DNA from: Shewanella baltica
GTDB lineage: Bacteria > Pseudomonadota > Gammaproteobacteria > Enterobacterales > Shewanellaceae
Assembly (NCBI RefSeq): GCF_900456975.1
Contig: NZ_UGYM01000002.1
Location: 2,294,001-2,358,000 of the forward strand
DNA: 64,000 nt
Reading direction: 5' to 3'
Part shown: positions 1 through 8,907 of the stretch, one piece after another
Layout of the letters: every line of letters begins with the position of its first letter
Position numbering within the stretch: position 1 is the first letter of the stretch
The notes under the pieces: generated by a model
Told to the model about the DNA's origin: nothing
Database searches by the model: none
Seen by the model: only the letters and a program-made list of their open reading frames with translations
Made by a program: the position numbers and the translations under genes

Positions 1-616
1 CAAAGGCTAAGGCGTAACCCGTTAATAATGCAGGTAATACCGCAGGTAGGATCACTCTTCTTATGGTGGTTAATCGATTAGCACCGAGGGATGCAGATGC
101 TTCTTCCAGTTCTTTAGAAAAATCAGCCAAAACCGGTTGTACTGTTCGTACGACAAAGGGCAATCCAATGTAAGTTAAGGCGATCACAACACCAATTTGA
201 CTGTAGGCGACTTTAATACCCCATAAGTGTAAATATTGACCTACCCACCCGGTAGTCGAATAAAGCGTTACGAGCGCGATACCTGCGACAGCCGTCGGTA
301 AGGCAAAAGGCAGATCGACTAAAGCATCGACGACTTTTTTACCCCAAAATTGATAACGTACTAACACCCAAGCGACGAGAGTCCCAAAAATGGCATTAAT
401 GCTGGCGCTAATAAAAGACGCCGTAAATGACAGCTTGTATGAGGCTACAACCTGAGGATGACTAATGGCGACCCAAAAGTCAGCCCAACTCATTTGCAGC
501 GTAAACAGAACCAATCCGGCTACAGGAATAAGAAATAGCAAACTTAAATATAAAACTGAGAAGCCTAAGGTAATACCAAATCCAGGTAGCACAGATTTTA
601 TGACAACCTTGCTCAT
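1..616 (-). CDS. cysT: Sulfate/thiosulfate ABC transporter permease CysT, partial (C-terminus beyond window)
   Basis: One of the two inner-membrane permeases that import sulfate/thiosulfate delivered by Sbp/CysP and powered by CysA. Reading the minus strand from the ATG at 614-616 gives MSKVVIKSVLPGFGITLGFS followed by hydrophobic spans, and later the permease coupling region with ELEEASASLGANRLTTIRRV, the EAA-type loop that contacts the ATPase. The frame stays open to base 1, so the C-terminal part is missing. It lies 68 bp downstream of sbp on the same strand, the usual sbp-cysT-cysW-cysA order, so cysW and cysA should lie to the left of the window. Confidence 0.93.
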   Translation of the reverse strand, partial: MSKVVIKSVLPGFGITLGFSVLYLSLLFLIPVAGLVLFTLQMSWADFWVAISHPQVVASYKLSFTASFISASINAIFGTLVAWVLVRYQFWGKKVVDALVDLPFALPTAVAGIALVTLYSTTGWVGQYLHLWGIKVAYSQIGVVIALTYIGLPFVVRTVQPVLADFSKELEEASASLGANRLTTIRRVILPAVLPALLTGYALAF

Positions 617-684
617 ATCATTATTCCGTCGCGAGATAAGTGAAACCAATGGGCAGTTTCGTATTAATGAAACCGCATAAAAGA

Positions 685-1698
685 TTACTTGCTAATCTTG
701 GTTAAAATAGAATCGAATTGACCACCATCATTAAAATGAGTTTTTTGTGCTTTGTTCCAGCCACCAAAAACCTCATCAATGGTAAAGAGCGTCAGTTGTG
801 GAAACTTATCTTTGTATTGCAACGCAATGTCTGGGTTTGTCGGGCGATAAAAGTGTTTTGCAGCTAGGTGCTGTGCTTCATCAGTATAGAGGTGTGCTAG
901 GTAAGCTTCTGCTAACTTACGTGTCCCTTTGCGATCGACATTTTTATCTACCACTGTCACTGGTGGCTCAGCAAGAATGCTGACACTTGGAACAATGATT
1001 TCAAATTCACCTTTTCCTAATTGCTCAACAGATAATATGGCTTCATTTTCCCAAGCGATGAACACATCGCCAATGCTACGCTGTACAAAGGTATTGGTTG
1101 CACCACGGGCGCCTGAGTCCAGCACAGGTACGTTTTTATAAATCTGAGTGACAAACTCTAACGCTTTTTCTTCTGAGCCGTATTGCTTCAGTGCATAACC
1201 CCAAGCGGCGAGATAGTTCCAGCGCGCCCCGCCTGAAGTCTTAGGATTTGGAGTAATGACTTCTATACCTTCACGAACTAAGTCATTCCAATCATGGATA
1301 TTTTTGGGATTTCCCTTGCGAACCAATAACACTATGGTCGAGGTATAGGGCGAGCTATTGTGTGGCAGGCGACTTTGCCAATTTTCAGGAATTAAATCCG
1401 CTTTTTGCCTTAATGCATCAACGTCATAGGCCAGTGCCAGAGTGACAACATCCGCTTCTAATCCATCGATAACTGAGCGAGCTTGCGAGCCTGAACCACC
1501 GTGAGATTGACGTATGGTTGGGGCTTTATGGCCCTGTTTTTGCCAATATTGGCTAAAGAGTTGGTTATATTCCCGATAGAATTCACGGGTTGGATCATAG
1601 GAAACATTCAATAGCGTATCTTCAGCGAGTGCGAGAAAACTAGCCGAAGCCAAAACTAAGGTGAGTGTTGCTTTTTGTAGGTGAGATAAAATATTCAT
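685..1698 (-). CDS. sbp: Sulfate ABC transporter periplasmic substrate-binding protein
   Basis: Periplasmic sulfate receptor of 337 residues that hands sulfate to CysT/CysW. A Sec signal peptide (about residues 1-25, ending FLALAEDT) precedes the mature start [20 protein letters not shown], which is diagnostic of the Sbp/CysP family. [20 protein letters not shown], close after it, is the family's anion-binding segment. An AGGA ribosome site lies 7 bases before the ATG. Sbp and CysP paralogues are similar in length; the location directly before cysT does not separate them, so the symbol is slightly less certain than the function. Confidence 0.93.
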   Translation of the reverse strand: MNILSHLQKATLTLVLASASFLALAEDTLLNVSYDPTREFYREYNQLFSQYWQKQGHKAPTIRQSHGGSGSQARSVIDGLEADVVTLALAYDVDALRQKADLIPENWQSRLPHNSSPYTSTIVLLVRKGNPKNIHDWNDLVREGIEVITPNPKTSGGARWNYLAAWGYALKQYGSEEKALEFVTQIYKNVPVLDSGARGATNTFVQRSIGDVFIAWENEAILSVEQLGKGEFEIIVPSVSILAEPPVTVVDKNVDRKGTRKLAEAYLAHLYTDEAQHLAAKHFYRPTNPDIALQYKDKFPQLTLFTIDEVFGGWNKAQKTHFNDGGQFDSILTKISK

Positions 1699-1787
1699 AC
1701 CGAAATCCTCATATTATTTAATAAGGCTTCCGGTGGACCGGTCAGCGATGTGGTCTAACTGTGTTGATTGTGTGGTAAATTTCGTTT

Positions 1788-1961
1788 TTATTTCGACGGT
1801 GTAACTTGGTCTAAACGAATTTTTTCTTTCTTTTCTAATTGCACTAATTTCCCATGGTGAAAGGTTAATTCCACTGTCCCAAACTCAATTCTACCCAGTA
1901 GTTTTTCTAAACTATTGACGAGCACGGGGATCACGGTTTGTAGATCTTCTTTGGTTGCCAT
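1788..1961 (-). CDS. YezD-family (DUF2292) small protein
   Basis: A 57-residue protein, MATKEDLQTVIPVLVNSLEK onward, with the V.L.FHHGKLVQLEKKEKIRL pattern of the DUF2292/YezD family. In other bacteria such proteins accompany sulfur-assimilation genes; their biochemical role is not established. I chose the ATG at 1961 rather than in-frame starts further upstream because AGGACT lies 6 bases before it and the family begins here. It sits between the hydrolase (84 bp upstream) and sbp (89 bp downstream) on the same strand, consistent with one sulfate-responsive operon. Confidence 0.75.
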   Translation of the reverse strand: MATKEDLQTVIPVLVNSLEKLLGRIEFGTVELTFHHGKLVQLEKKEKIRLDQVTPSK

Positions 1962-2045
1962 ATAAGTCCTCATGTAAGTGGTTTTTGACAACGTAATTGG
2001 AATTATAATCAAATATTGATAACTAAAAAGTTACATTTTGCGATT

Positions 2046-2681
2046 TTATATTCTCTTATGTAATAAGCGTGTCTTTTGTGTGTTTGAGTTTGCGAGATCG
2101 TTAGGTTGGAGCTCAGCTGCACTTTCTATTTGATAGATAAGATTACCAATAAGCACATCAATGAGGGGCCACTGTCCATGTCCGGAATCGACATTAATGT
2201 GGCCACTTAACCCTAAGTTGATTGTTGGGAATCCCAATTTTTTTGCCAGTTTTGCAGCTTGATTAAAGGGCATCCAAGGATCGTTTTCACTGGCAATGAC
2301 AAGCCCTGTTACGCCTAAGGGATGTTTTGGCAACAAGTGTTTGATCGTTTGAGTACCATCGTGTTCAGGCAGGATGTGTCCATTCTCAGAAAATCGTGCT
2401 GGTGATGCTGGCGCGACTAAAATAGCTGCAGCTACTCGCTGTGGGTGACGAGCAATTGCCAAGCTTGATGCTAAGCAACCAAAGCTGTGGGCGAGGATGA
2501 GGATTTCACCTTCAATTTGATCGATTGCGCGGTAAATGACATTGGCCCAGATATGAATTTTAGGCTCCAATAGTGGTAAGTCATTGACCCATATCGCTGA
2601 TTCATATTTTTGTGCAATCCAACTTTGCCAATGCAAGGGGCCGCTGCCACCAAACCCTGGCACAATTAATAAAGTTGCCAT
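2046..2681 (-). CDS. RBBP9/YdeN-family alpha/beta serine hydrolase
   Basis: A 211-residue cytosolic hydrolase. The N-terminus MATLLIVPGFGGSGPLHWQS carries the oxyanion-region GFGGSGP..HWQ signature of the RBBP9/YdeN family. The nucleophile is in AHSFG (about residue 66), the acid is likely the Asp in SENDPWMP, and the base the His in SGHINVDSGHGQWP. The natural substrate of bacterial members is generally unknown. The start is supported by GGAGG 7 bases before the ATG. It is the first gene of the minus-strand run leading into yezD, sbp and cysT, so it is probably co-transcribed with them; the C-terminal 30 residues after the fold are polar and unremarkable. Confidence 0.8.
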   Translation of the reverse strand: MATLLIVPGFGGSGPLHWQSWIAQKYESAIWVNDLPLLEPKIHIWANVIYRAIDQIEGEILILAHSFGCLASSLAIARHPQRVAAAILVAPASPARFSENGHILPEHDGTQTIKHLLPKHPLGVTGLVIASENDPWMPFNQAAKLAKKLGFPTINLGLSGHINVDSGHGQWPLIDVLIGNLIYQIESAAELQPNDLANSNTQKTRLLHKRI

Positions 2682-3180
2682 ATTCCATCCTCCAAGATGT
2701 GAGTTTATAAGGGAGCCAAATGACGACAGGGTGAAGCCAATGTGACTCGCACTCTGACTATAACTACAAATTTAGTTATTAAAATCGTTATATGTAGTTC
2801 ATTTTGGAATATGAGAGATATTTAGGATCTAAATTTCGCGAAGGATAGTCACTACTCAAATGGATCATAGTGGTTCTATTGAGCAATTCTGCTGTGACTA
2901 TAATAGCTTCACAAAAAGTGCCGACGAAGAGCAATATGAACTTTCGGTCTGTTGTTAAATAGATACAAAGCTGACTTTAAAAGCTGTAGGTATAGATTTA
3001 GAAGAGGATTAACCTGTTGTCCTCTCTTACCATACGTCCACGATCCCACTTCGGCTACTATTATTTTCTGCTGCTTTGCCCCTACCACTTACCGATAGTG
3101 TTGTTGCTATTGTCCAGCACCACCGGAGTATTTCTTAGCGTAAAATTTAGTTCCGTAGAGGAATGCAAGCCTTGTTTAAA
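2682..3180. other. Intergenic region without a recognised gene
   Basis: About 500 bases between the sulfate operon promoter and the lone transposon end at 3181. The left part should contain the promoter of the minus-strand operon. The right part (about 3000-3180) contains short reading frames in several directions with no recognisable protein. If a transposon copy once stood to the left of the 3181-3219 end, no readable remnant of its genes survives here. Confidence 0.5.
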
Positions 3181-3219
3181 GCTAACTTTACATTTTTGGC
3201 GTATAGGGCAAATTTAGCC
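3181..3219 (+). repeat. Solitary 39-bp Tn3-type terminal inverted repeat
   Basis: Begins GCTAACTTTACATTTTTGGC and ends GGGCAAATTTAGCC. It matches the right end of the transposon at 23448-23486 at 36 of 39 positions, in the same orientation, and the reverse complement of the left end (17465-17503) at 35 of 39. By analogy its outer end is at 3219. The following five bases, 3220-3224, are AATTT, identical to the five bases just outside the transposon's left end (17460-17464). No transposase or resolvase remnant lies next to it. Confidence 0.85.
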
Positions 3220-3402
3220 AATTTAGGGTTTGTTGAGTGTCTACATAAACTAAACTGACTGTTACTGCAAATTTCATCAGCCGCTAATTTGATCGAGTAA
3301 AGCGCAACTATGTTGCAGCAGTTATGCCATTTAGATCTAAAGATATGAAAATTGGCATAACATAATTGAAATTAACTTGTTAAAAACAAGGTCTATTTCG
3401 CC

Positions 3403-5787
3403 ATGTTCATTACAGCAGAAAAAGTTATGCCTATTTATCGATATCCTAACTATTCACTTACCGCACTAACTATTAGCCTAGCCCTCTATTCATCAGTAGC
3501 TACAGCAGCCGAAGACACCTCATCTATCGAAGTCATTCAGGTATCAGGTCAATCGATTAACAATAATGGCATGTCACCTAAAAATAGCACTGTTAATGGC
3601 CCATTTGGTGACAGAGTAATATTAAAAGATATCGCACGTTCGGTTACGCCTATCACCAGTGAAATGATTGAACAGCTCAACATCACTGATTTATCTGACA
3701 TACAAAAAGTCAGCCCCAACAGTTATTCAGCCAGTGGCTTTGGTGCATCAAGCCTACCCACTATTCGTGGTCAATTAGGTGAGTTATATCAAGATGGTGT
3801 GCGTCGCCAGGCGGGCAACAATGGCTTTGGTGTACCTATGTCATTTAACGCCATTGATCAAATTGATGTGGTAAAAGGTGCGCCGCCAGTGCTATTGGGC
3901 ACCAGCCAACGTAATGGCGGATTTGTTAACATACATTCTAAAGTGGCGCCTACTGACGAGCAATTTACTAAGCTCACTCTATCTGGCGGCAGTTGGGATC
4001 ATTACCGAGCTCAAATAGATGTTGGCAGCGACATTGTCGCCAATCAGAGCGGTATTCGCTTAAGTGCAGAACATATCGATAATGGCAGCTACTACGATTA
4101 TTCAGACTTTAAAAGCGACAGTATTTTTGTGGCATTTCGTTTACTGCCAGACGATGTCAGCACTTGGGACATTAATGTTGAATATTACGATGTTAAGTTT
4201 ACGGATAACGCGGGGATTAACCGTCCGACTCAAGCATTAATAGATAACGGTTTATACGTGGCAGGTCAAGGTGTACAGCCTAACGGCAGTACTATTGCTG
4301 GTGCCAATGCTATCGTATCGCCAACAGGGTTAGTTGAGATAGATCGCAGCCAAGTATTAACCGACCCCGACAATATCAATAACGCCAAAACCTTCTTACT
4401 TCACAGTACTTATGTGCGTGATTTAAGCGATAAAGCGACCTTTAAAAACATTACGTATTATCAGCATTTAGAACGTGAAGAAATTGCTCAAAATAGTTTT
4501 GTTGAAATAATTGATGGTGCAGATACCGCCCAAAACCGTGTTGAATTGGCCTATCAGTGGAGCGATGCTCAAAGCACCATTACTGCTGTCGATATCCGCT
4601 ATAACAAAGTATTAGGTTATAGCCAATTTACCACTGAGGCTGACTTACCTATCGACTTGACAGGCCCCATTGAAAACCGCCGTATTCCGCTAACCGCAGA
4701 ACAACAAGGCCGATTAGTTGAACTGCGCCCAGGTGTGTTTGTATCACCCGGCGCCCAATACGATACCAATGCCGATGGCAGTGGCGATTTTTCATTATCA
4801 GACACCACTGACTCAACCAGTTGGCAAACAGGTCTAGCCATTCAACATAACAGCCAATGGACAGATAAGTTTTCGACCAGCGTAGGTTATCGTGCCGATT
4901 TTTATAATGTAGATGCGCGCGATGCTATTGCCCCACAAGGGCAAATCGCGGCTAGCGATGCAATCAATGAAATGCTTGAATCTGGGCAAATCAGTTTGAG
5001 CTATCGCATTACAGGTGATATCACCACCTATGCCAGCGCCAGTTATAACGAGTCGACCTCAAACAGCATGGCCGGCGGTAATACATTAGGCGCCAATAAC
5101 CAAATTAGTCGCCAAAATTTTGCCACAGAAAATACTCTCACCGAAATTGGCGTTAAATATTCGCCAGCGGACAGTGCTTGGTATATCGACGGGGCAGTGT
5201 TTGATCAAACACGTAGCCTACGAAATCGTGATGGCAGCAATACCGGAATTCGCACTAAAGGCTTTGAAGTCCAAGCTTTTTATGATGCTGACCCGTTTTG
5301 GTTAAACGCGGGCTACAGTTATTTAGACGCTCGCTATGATGACTCTGCCAGTAGCCAAGATACGGTACAAGTGGCCGATGCCTTTGATAACTCACGCCCA
5401 GAGATCATTCAAGGCACGGGTATTGGCGCGCCAAACTTCGCTTCATTTTCACCGTCGAACCGCCGAGTACAGGGCTTGCCTGAACAAACGTTCACATTAA
5501 ATGGCGGATTTACCATTACTGAGCAATGGCAAGCGGGTTTCTCCGGTCTTTTTACTCAGAGTTACCCATTGGACTATTTGGCAACCGTGTCTATTCGTGA
5601 TCAATACACGCTTAACATTAACACTCGCTATGATTTTACCAAGCAAACAAGTTTAAGGCTTGACATCAATAACGTGACTAACCAAAAGAACTGGCGTCCG
5701 GTGTTTGAAGGCGGTTATTTCGGATCAACATTGGTTTTCCCTGAACTACCTGTTAACGCTAGCCTTACCTTACAGCATTCATTTTAA
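3403..5787 (+). CDS. TonB-dependent outer-membrane receptor (FecA/siderophore-receptor type)
   Basis: Outer-membrane beta-barrel receptor of 794 residues that would use TonB energy to import a scarce ligand. A signal peptide ends near VATAAEDT; the TonB box is probably IEVIQVSG. The plug domain follows, with PTIRGQLGELYQDGVRR and DQIDVVKGAPPVLLGTSQR, and the protein ends in LTLQHSF with the terminal aromatic needed for barrel assembly. The start could be 3403 or the in-frame ATG at 3427, which leaves a more ordinary signal peptide; neither has a strong ribosome site. It is the first gene of a tight operon (next gene 11 bp away) that contains a YnjBCD-like ABC transporter, so ligand passage from receptor to periplasmic binding protein to inner membrane is likely. 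The ligand is unknown. Confidence 0.88.
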   Translation: MFITAEKVMPIYRYPNYSLTALTISLALYSSVATAAEDTSSIEVIQVSGQSINNNGMSPKNSTVNGPFGDRVILKDIARSVTPITSEMIEQLNITDLSDIQKVSPNSYSASGFGASSLPTIRGQLGELYQDGVRRQAGNNGFGVPMSFNAIDQIDVVKGAPPVLLGTSQRNGGFVNIHSKVAPTDEQFTKLTLSGGSWDHYRAQIDVGSDIVANQSGIRLSAEHIDNGSYYDYSDFKSDSIFVAFRLLPDDVSTWDINVEYYDVKFTDNAGINRPTQALIDNGLYVAGQGVQPNGSTIAGANAIVSPTGLVEIDRSQVLTDPDNINNAKTFLLHSTYVRDLSDKATFKNITYYQHLEREEIAQNSFVEIIDGADTAQNRVELAYQWSDAQSTITAVDIRYNKVLGYSQFTTEADLPIDLTGPIENRRIPLTAEQQGRLVELRPGVFVSPGAQYDTNADGSGDFSLSDTTDSTSWQTGLAIQHNSQWTDKFSTSVGYRADFYNVDARDAIAPQGQIAASDAINEMLESGQISLSYRITGDITTYASASYNESTSNSMAGGNTLGANNQISRQNFATENTLTEIGVKYSPADSAWYIDGAVFDQTRSLRNRDGSNTGIRTKGFEVQAFYDADPFWLNAGYSYLDARYDDSASSQDTVQVADAFDNSRPEIIQGTGIGAPNFASFSPSNRRVQGLPEQTFTLNGGFTITEQWQAGFSGLFTQSYPLDYLATVSIRDQYTLNINTRYDFTKQTSLRLDINNVTNQKNWRPVFEGGYFGSTLVFPELPVNASLTLQHSF

Positions 5788-5798
5788 GGCTATCAATT

Positions 5799-7952
5799 AT
5801 GTTTAAAAAAATTGTTTTATTACTGATTGCGGCATCATTAGTGGGATTGTTTTTCCACTTTAACTTGCATCAATTACTGACCTTAGAGGGCTTAAAAAGC
5901 TCGATGAATGACTTTAGTCAATTACGTGAAGAGTCACCTTTGTTGGTTATTGGCGGGTTCTTTTTATTGTATGTGGCAGTAACTGCATTGTCCTTACCTG
6001 GTGCCGCGATTCTTACCATAGCCTCGGGTGCCTTATTTGGCATCGTAGAAGGATTAATTATTGCTTCGTTTGCCTCTAGTATCGGCGCAACACTAGCATT
6101 TTTAGTGTCGCGTTATTTATTGAGGGATTCAATTAAACAACGTTTTCCTGAGCGCTTAGCGGCTATTGATGCCGGCATTGAAAAAGAAGGTGGCTTTTAC
6201 TTATTTACCTTACGTTTGGTACCAATATTCCCGTTCTTTTTAATCAACATGCTGATGGGCGTGACGGCCTTTAAATCCTGGACCTTTTACTGGGTAAGCC
6301 AAATGGGTATGTTTTTAGGCACCTTTGTGTACGTGAATGCCGGCACTCAGCTGGCACAAATTGACAGCTTATCGAACATTTTATCGGTTAACCTTATTGT
6401 GTCGTTCGCACTATTAGGTTTATTCCCCCTTATTGCAAAAGCCATAGTTGATATGATCAAAAAACGTCGGGTATACAGCAACTGGAGCAAGCCAGCTAAA
6501 TTTGATCGCAACATGATAGTGATTGGTGCCGGTGCAGGGGGTCTCGTCACCAGTTACATTGCCGCCGCAGTAAAGGCTAAGGTCACATTAATTGAGGCCG
6601 GCGAAATGGGCGGCGACTGCTTAAACTATGGCTGCGTGCCCAGTAAAGCCATTATCAAAAGCGCTAAAATTGCCCAGCAAATAAGAAACGCCCATCATTA
6701 CGGCTTAGAAGACAGCGCCCCTGAGTTTTCATTTAAAAAAGTCATGGCCCGAGTGCACCAAGTAATTGCCAATGTAGCGCCCCACGACAGCGTTGAACGT
6801 TACACTAATTTAGGTGTCGAGGTAATTAAAGGCTACGCAAAATTAGTCGACCCATGGACAGTGGAAATTAGCCAACCAGATGGCAGTACCCGCCGATTAA
6901 CCGCCCGCAGTATTGTCATCGCAACAGGTGCCCGCCCATTTGTACCGCCGTTACCTGGCATAGAAGAGCTCGGTTATGTCACTAGTGATACCTTGTGGGA
7001 CGAGTTTGCAAAACTCGACAGGGCACCACAAAAATTAGTGATACTCGGCGGTGGCCCAATTGGCGCTGAACTGGCACAAAGCTTTGCTCGTTTAGGCTCA
7101 CAAGTCACTCAAGTTGAAATGGCGGAGCGCATCATGATTAAAGAAGATCTTGAAGTGTCTGAATTCGCCACACAAGCCTTGCAAAAAAGTGGTGTGAACA
7201 TTTTAACTTCACACCTAGCGCTGCGCTGTGAACTGCGGGGCGATAAAAAATACCTTATCGTTAAGCATCAAGAGCAAGAGTTAGCGTTAGAGTACGACCA
7301 GCTAATATGTGCAGTCGGTCGCAGTGCCCGCTTAAACGGTTACGGCTTAGAAGAGCTTGGCATCGAAACCAACCGCACTATCATCACCAATGAATACTTA
7401 GAAACCTTATACCCAAATATTTATGCGGCGGGTGACATAGTTGGACCTTATCAGTTTACTCACGTGGCAGCCCACCAAGGTTGGTATGCGGCAGTCAATG
7501 GCCTGTTTGGTCATTTGAAAAAGTTCAAAGTCGATTACCGCGTCATTCCATGGACCACCTTTATCGATCCGGAAGTTGCCCGTGTGGGTATTAATGAATA
7601 CGAAGCTAAACAGCAAGGTATTGATTACGAAGTCACTCGCTTTGATTTTGCAGAGCTTGATCGCGCCATTACGGACAGTACCACCGAAGGGTTTATTAAA
7701 GTGATCACCCCTAGAGGCAAAGATAAAATCTTAGGCGTGACTATCGTATCAGAACACGCTGGTGATTTAATTGCTGAATTTGTATTGGCGATGAAGCACG
7801 GCTTAGGGCTCAACAAGATTTTAGGCACGATTCACAGTTATCCAACATGGGCCGAAGGCAACAAGTACGCCGCGGGTGAATGGAAGCGCAACCACGCACC
7901 AGCCACAGTGCTGCGCTGGTTAGAAAAATACCACACTTGGCGCCTCGGCTAA
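5799..7952 (+). CDS. TVP38/TMEM64 (DedA-like) membrane domain fused to a class I pyridine nucleotide-disulfide oxidoreductase
   Basis: A 717-residue fusion. Residues about 1-220 are a TVP38/TMEM64-type membrane domain with several hydrophobic spans (GAAILTIASGALFG, RLVPIFPFFLINMLMG). Residues about 240-717 are a flavoprotein of the dihydrolipoamide dehydrogenase/mercuric reductase class: FAD site GAGAGGLVTSYIAA, redox disulfide Cys274/Cys279 in GGDCLNYGCVPSK, NAD(P) site GGGPIGAELAQSF, second FAD motif YAAGDIVGPYQFTH and catalytic His in IHSYPTWAEG. It has neither an HMA domain nor the C-terminal Cys pair of MerA, so mercury reduction is not supported. The membrane domain probably anchors electron transfer at the inner membrane. 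Start ATG 5799 has AAGG 9 bases upstream. E. coli YdjX and YdjZ are stand-alone TVP38 proteins beside ynjABCD, matching this neighbourhood. Confidence 0.88.
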   Translation: MFKKIVLLLIAASLVGLFFHFNLHQLLTLEGLKSSMNDFSQLREESPLLVIGGFFLLYVAVTALSLPGAAILTIASGALFGIVEGLIIASFASSIGATLAFLVSRYLLRDSIKQRFPERLAAIDAGIEKEGGFYLFTLRLVPIFPFFLINMLMGVTAFKSWTFYWVSQMGMFLGTFVYVNAGTQLAQIDSLSNILSVNLIVSFALLGLFPLIAKAIVDMIKKRRVYSNWSKPAKFDRNMIVIGAGAGGLVTSYIAAAVKAKVTLIEAGEMGGDCLNYGCVPSKAIIKSAKIAQQIRNAHHYGLEDSAPEFSFKKVMARVHQVIANVAPHDSVERYTNLGVEVIKGYAKLVDPWTVEISQPDGSTRRLTARSIVIATGARPFVPPLPGIEELGYVTSDTLWDEFAKLDRAPQKLVILGGGPIGAELAQSFARLGSQVTQVEMAERIMIKEDLEVSEFATQALQKSGVNILTSHLALRCELRGDKKYLIVKHQEQELALEYDQLICAVGRSARLNGYGLEELGIETNRTIITNEYLETLYPNIYAAGDIVGPYQFTHVAAHQGWYAAVNGLFGHLKKFKVDYRVIPWTTFIDPEVARVGINEYEAKQQGIDYEVTRFDFAELDRAITDSTTEGFIKVITPRGKDKILGVTIVSEHAGDLIAEFVLAMKHGLGLNKILGTIHSYPTWAEGNKYAAGEWKRNHAPATVLRWLEKYHTWRLG

Positions 7953-7986
7953 TCAGGTTTTAGGTGAATAAAGTAGGTATCTGATA

Positions 7987-8907
7987 ATGAAAAAATTAAC
8001 GCGATATATTCAATCGTTTGTACTGACTGTTGGTTTACTGTTGAGCTTGCTTGCCAGTCATACGGCTATTGCGGTAGTCGATAAGTCTGAAATTCTTTCT
8101 GATGTAAAGAGTCTGACAGTTAGTCAAACTAGTAATAACCAAGCTTCTGATAACAAGAGCAGGGAGCTGCATGATGAGTGGAATACATTACTCAGCCGTT
8201 ATGTGAAATCGATTAACCAAGGTCACAGTAGCGCAGTAGAGTACACAGCGATACAAAAAGAGCGGGCGTTATTGACTGGTTATCTCAACCAATTGAGTCA
8301 GATAACCCAAGCAGAATTTGATGCTTGGGGTAAAGCATCGCAATTAGCATTTTTAATCAATGCTTACAACGCGTGGACGGTTGAGCTTATTTTAACCAAA
8401 TACCCTGATATCAACTCAATCAAAGAGTTAGGCGGGTTATTTAGCTCCCCTTGGGACAAAAGCTTTATTCCATTATTGGGTAAAACATCTAGCCTCAATG
8501 ATATTGAGCACAAACTCATTCGTGGTAGTGATAGATACAAGGATCCAAGGATCCACTTTGCCGTAAATTGTGCCAGCATTGGTTGCCCTGCGATACGTGA
8601 AGAGGCCTACACTGGTGCTAAACTCGAACTGCAATTAACCGAGCAAACTGAACGCTTCCTTGCCGATAGCAGCCGAAATTATGCTAAGGGAGACAGTCTG
8701 TATTTGTCTTCTATCTTTAAATGGTATGGTGATGACTTTACCAAAGGGTTTCGTAACACTCATTCGATTGAAGCGTTTTTACTGCTTTATTCCAATAGTG
8801 ATAAAGGTGTTCTGACATTGACGCCAGAACAACGCCAAGCAGTGGAAAAACAACAACTCGATATTGAATTCTTAGATTATGACTGGTCGCTTAATGTTGC
8901 TGGCTAA
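7987..8907 (+). CDS. Exported DUF547 protein
   Basis: A 306-residue protein with an N-terminal signal peptide (MKKLTRYIQSFVLTVGLLLS, ending near HTAIAVVD) and a DUF547 domain. The DUF547 hallmarks are FLINAYNAWTVELIL, DPRIHFAVNCASIGCPAIR (a Cys-containing core suggestive of a thiol-dependent or metal-linked active site) and LSSIFKWYGDDF. The biochemical activity of DUF547 is not known. It lies 34 bp after the TVP38-flavoprotein gene and its end overlaps the ORF of the following binding protein by up to 29 bases, so it belongs to the same transcript. The periplasmic location next to a membrane-bound oxidoreductase suggests a redox-linked step on the imported substrate, but this is inference. 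Confidence 0.85.
   Translation: MKKLTRYIQSFVLTVGLLLSLLASHTAIAVVDKSEILSDVKSLTVSQTSNNQASDNKSRELHDEWNTLLSRYVKSINQGHSSAVEYTAIQKERALLTGYLNQLSQITQAEFDAWGKASQLAFLINAYNAWTVELILTKYPDINSIKELGGLFSSPWDKSFIPLLGKTSSLNDIEHKLIRGSDRYKDPRIHFAVNCASIGCPAIREEAYTGAKLELQLTEQTERFLADSSRNYAKGDSLYLSSIFKWYGDDFTKGFRNTHSIEAFLLLYSNSDKGVLTLTPEQRQAVEKQQLDIEFLDYDWSLNVAG

Noticed and set aside
681..699. Terminator between sbp and cysT
   Set aside because: Only a 7-bp AT-rich stem overlapping the sbp stop with no T run; transport genes are expected to be co-transcribed.
3017..3217. Open frame of 66 codons next to the lone transposon end
   Set aside because: Composition is not protein-like, it ends inside the inverted repeat and matches no family.
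5799..7952. Mercuric reductase MerA
   Set aside because: The redox-active Cys pair is there, but the N-terminal metal-binding domain and C-terminal Cys-Cys are missing and no mer genes are near.
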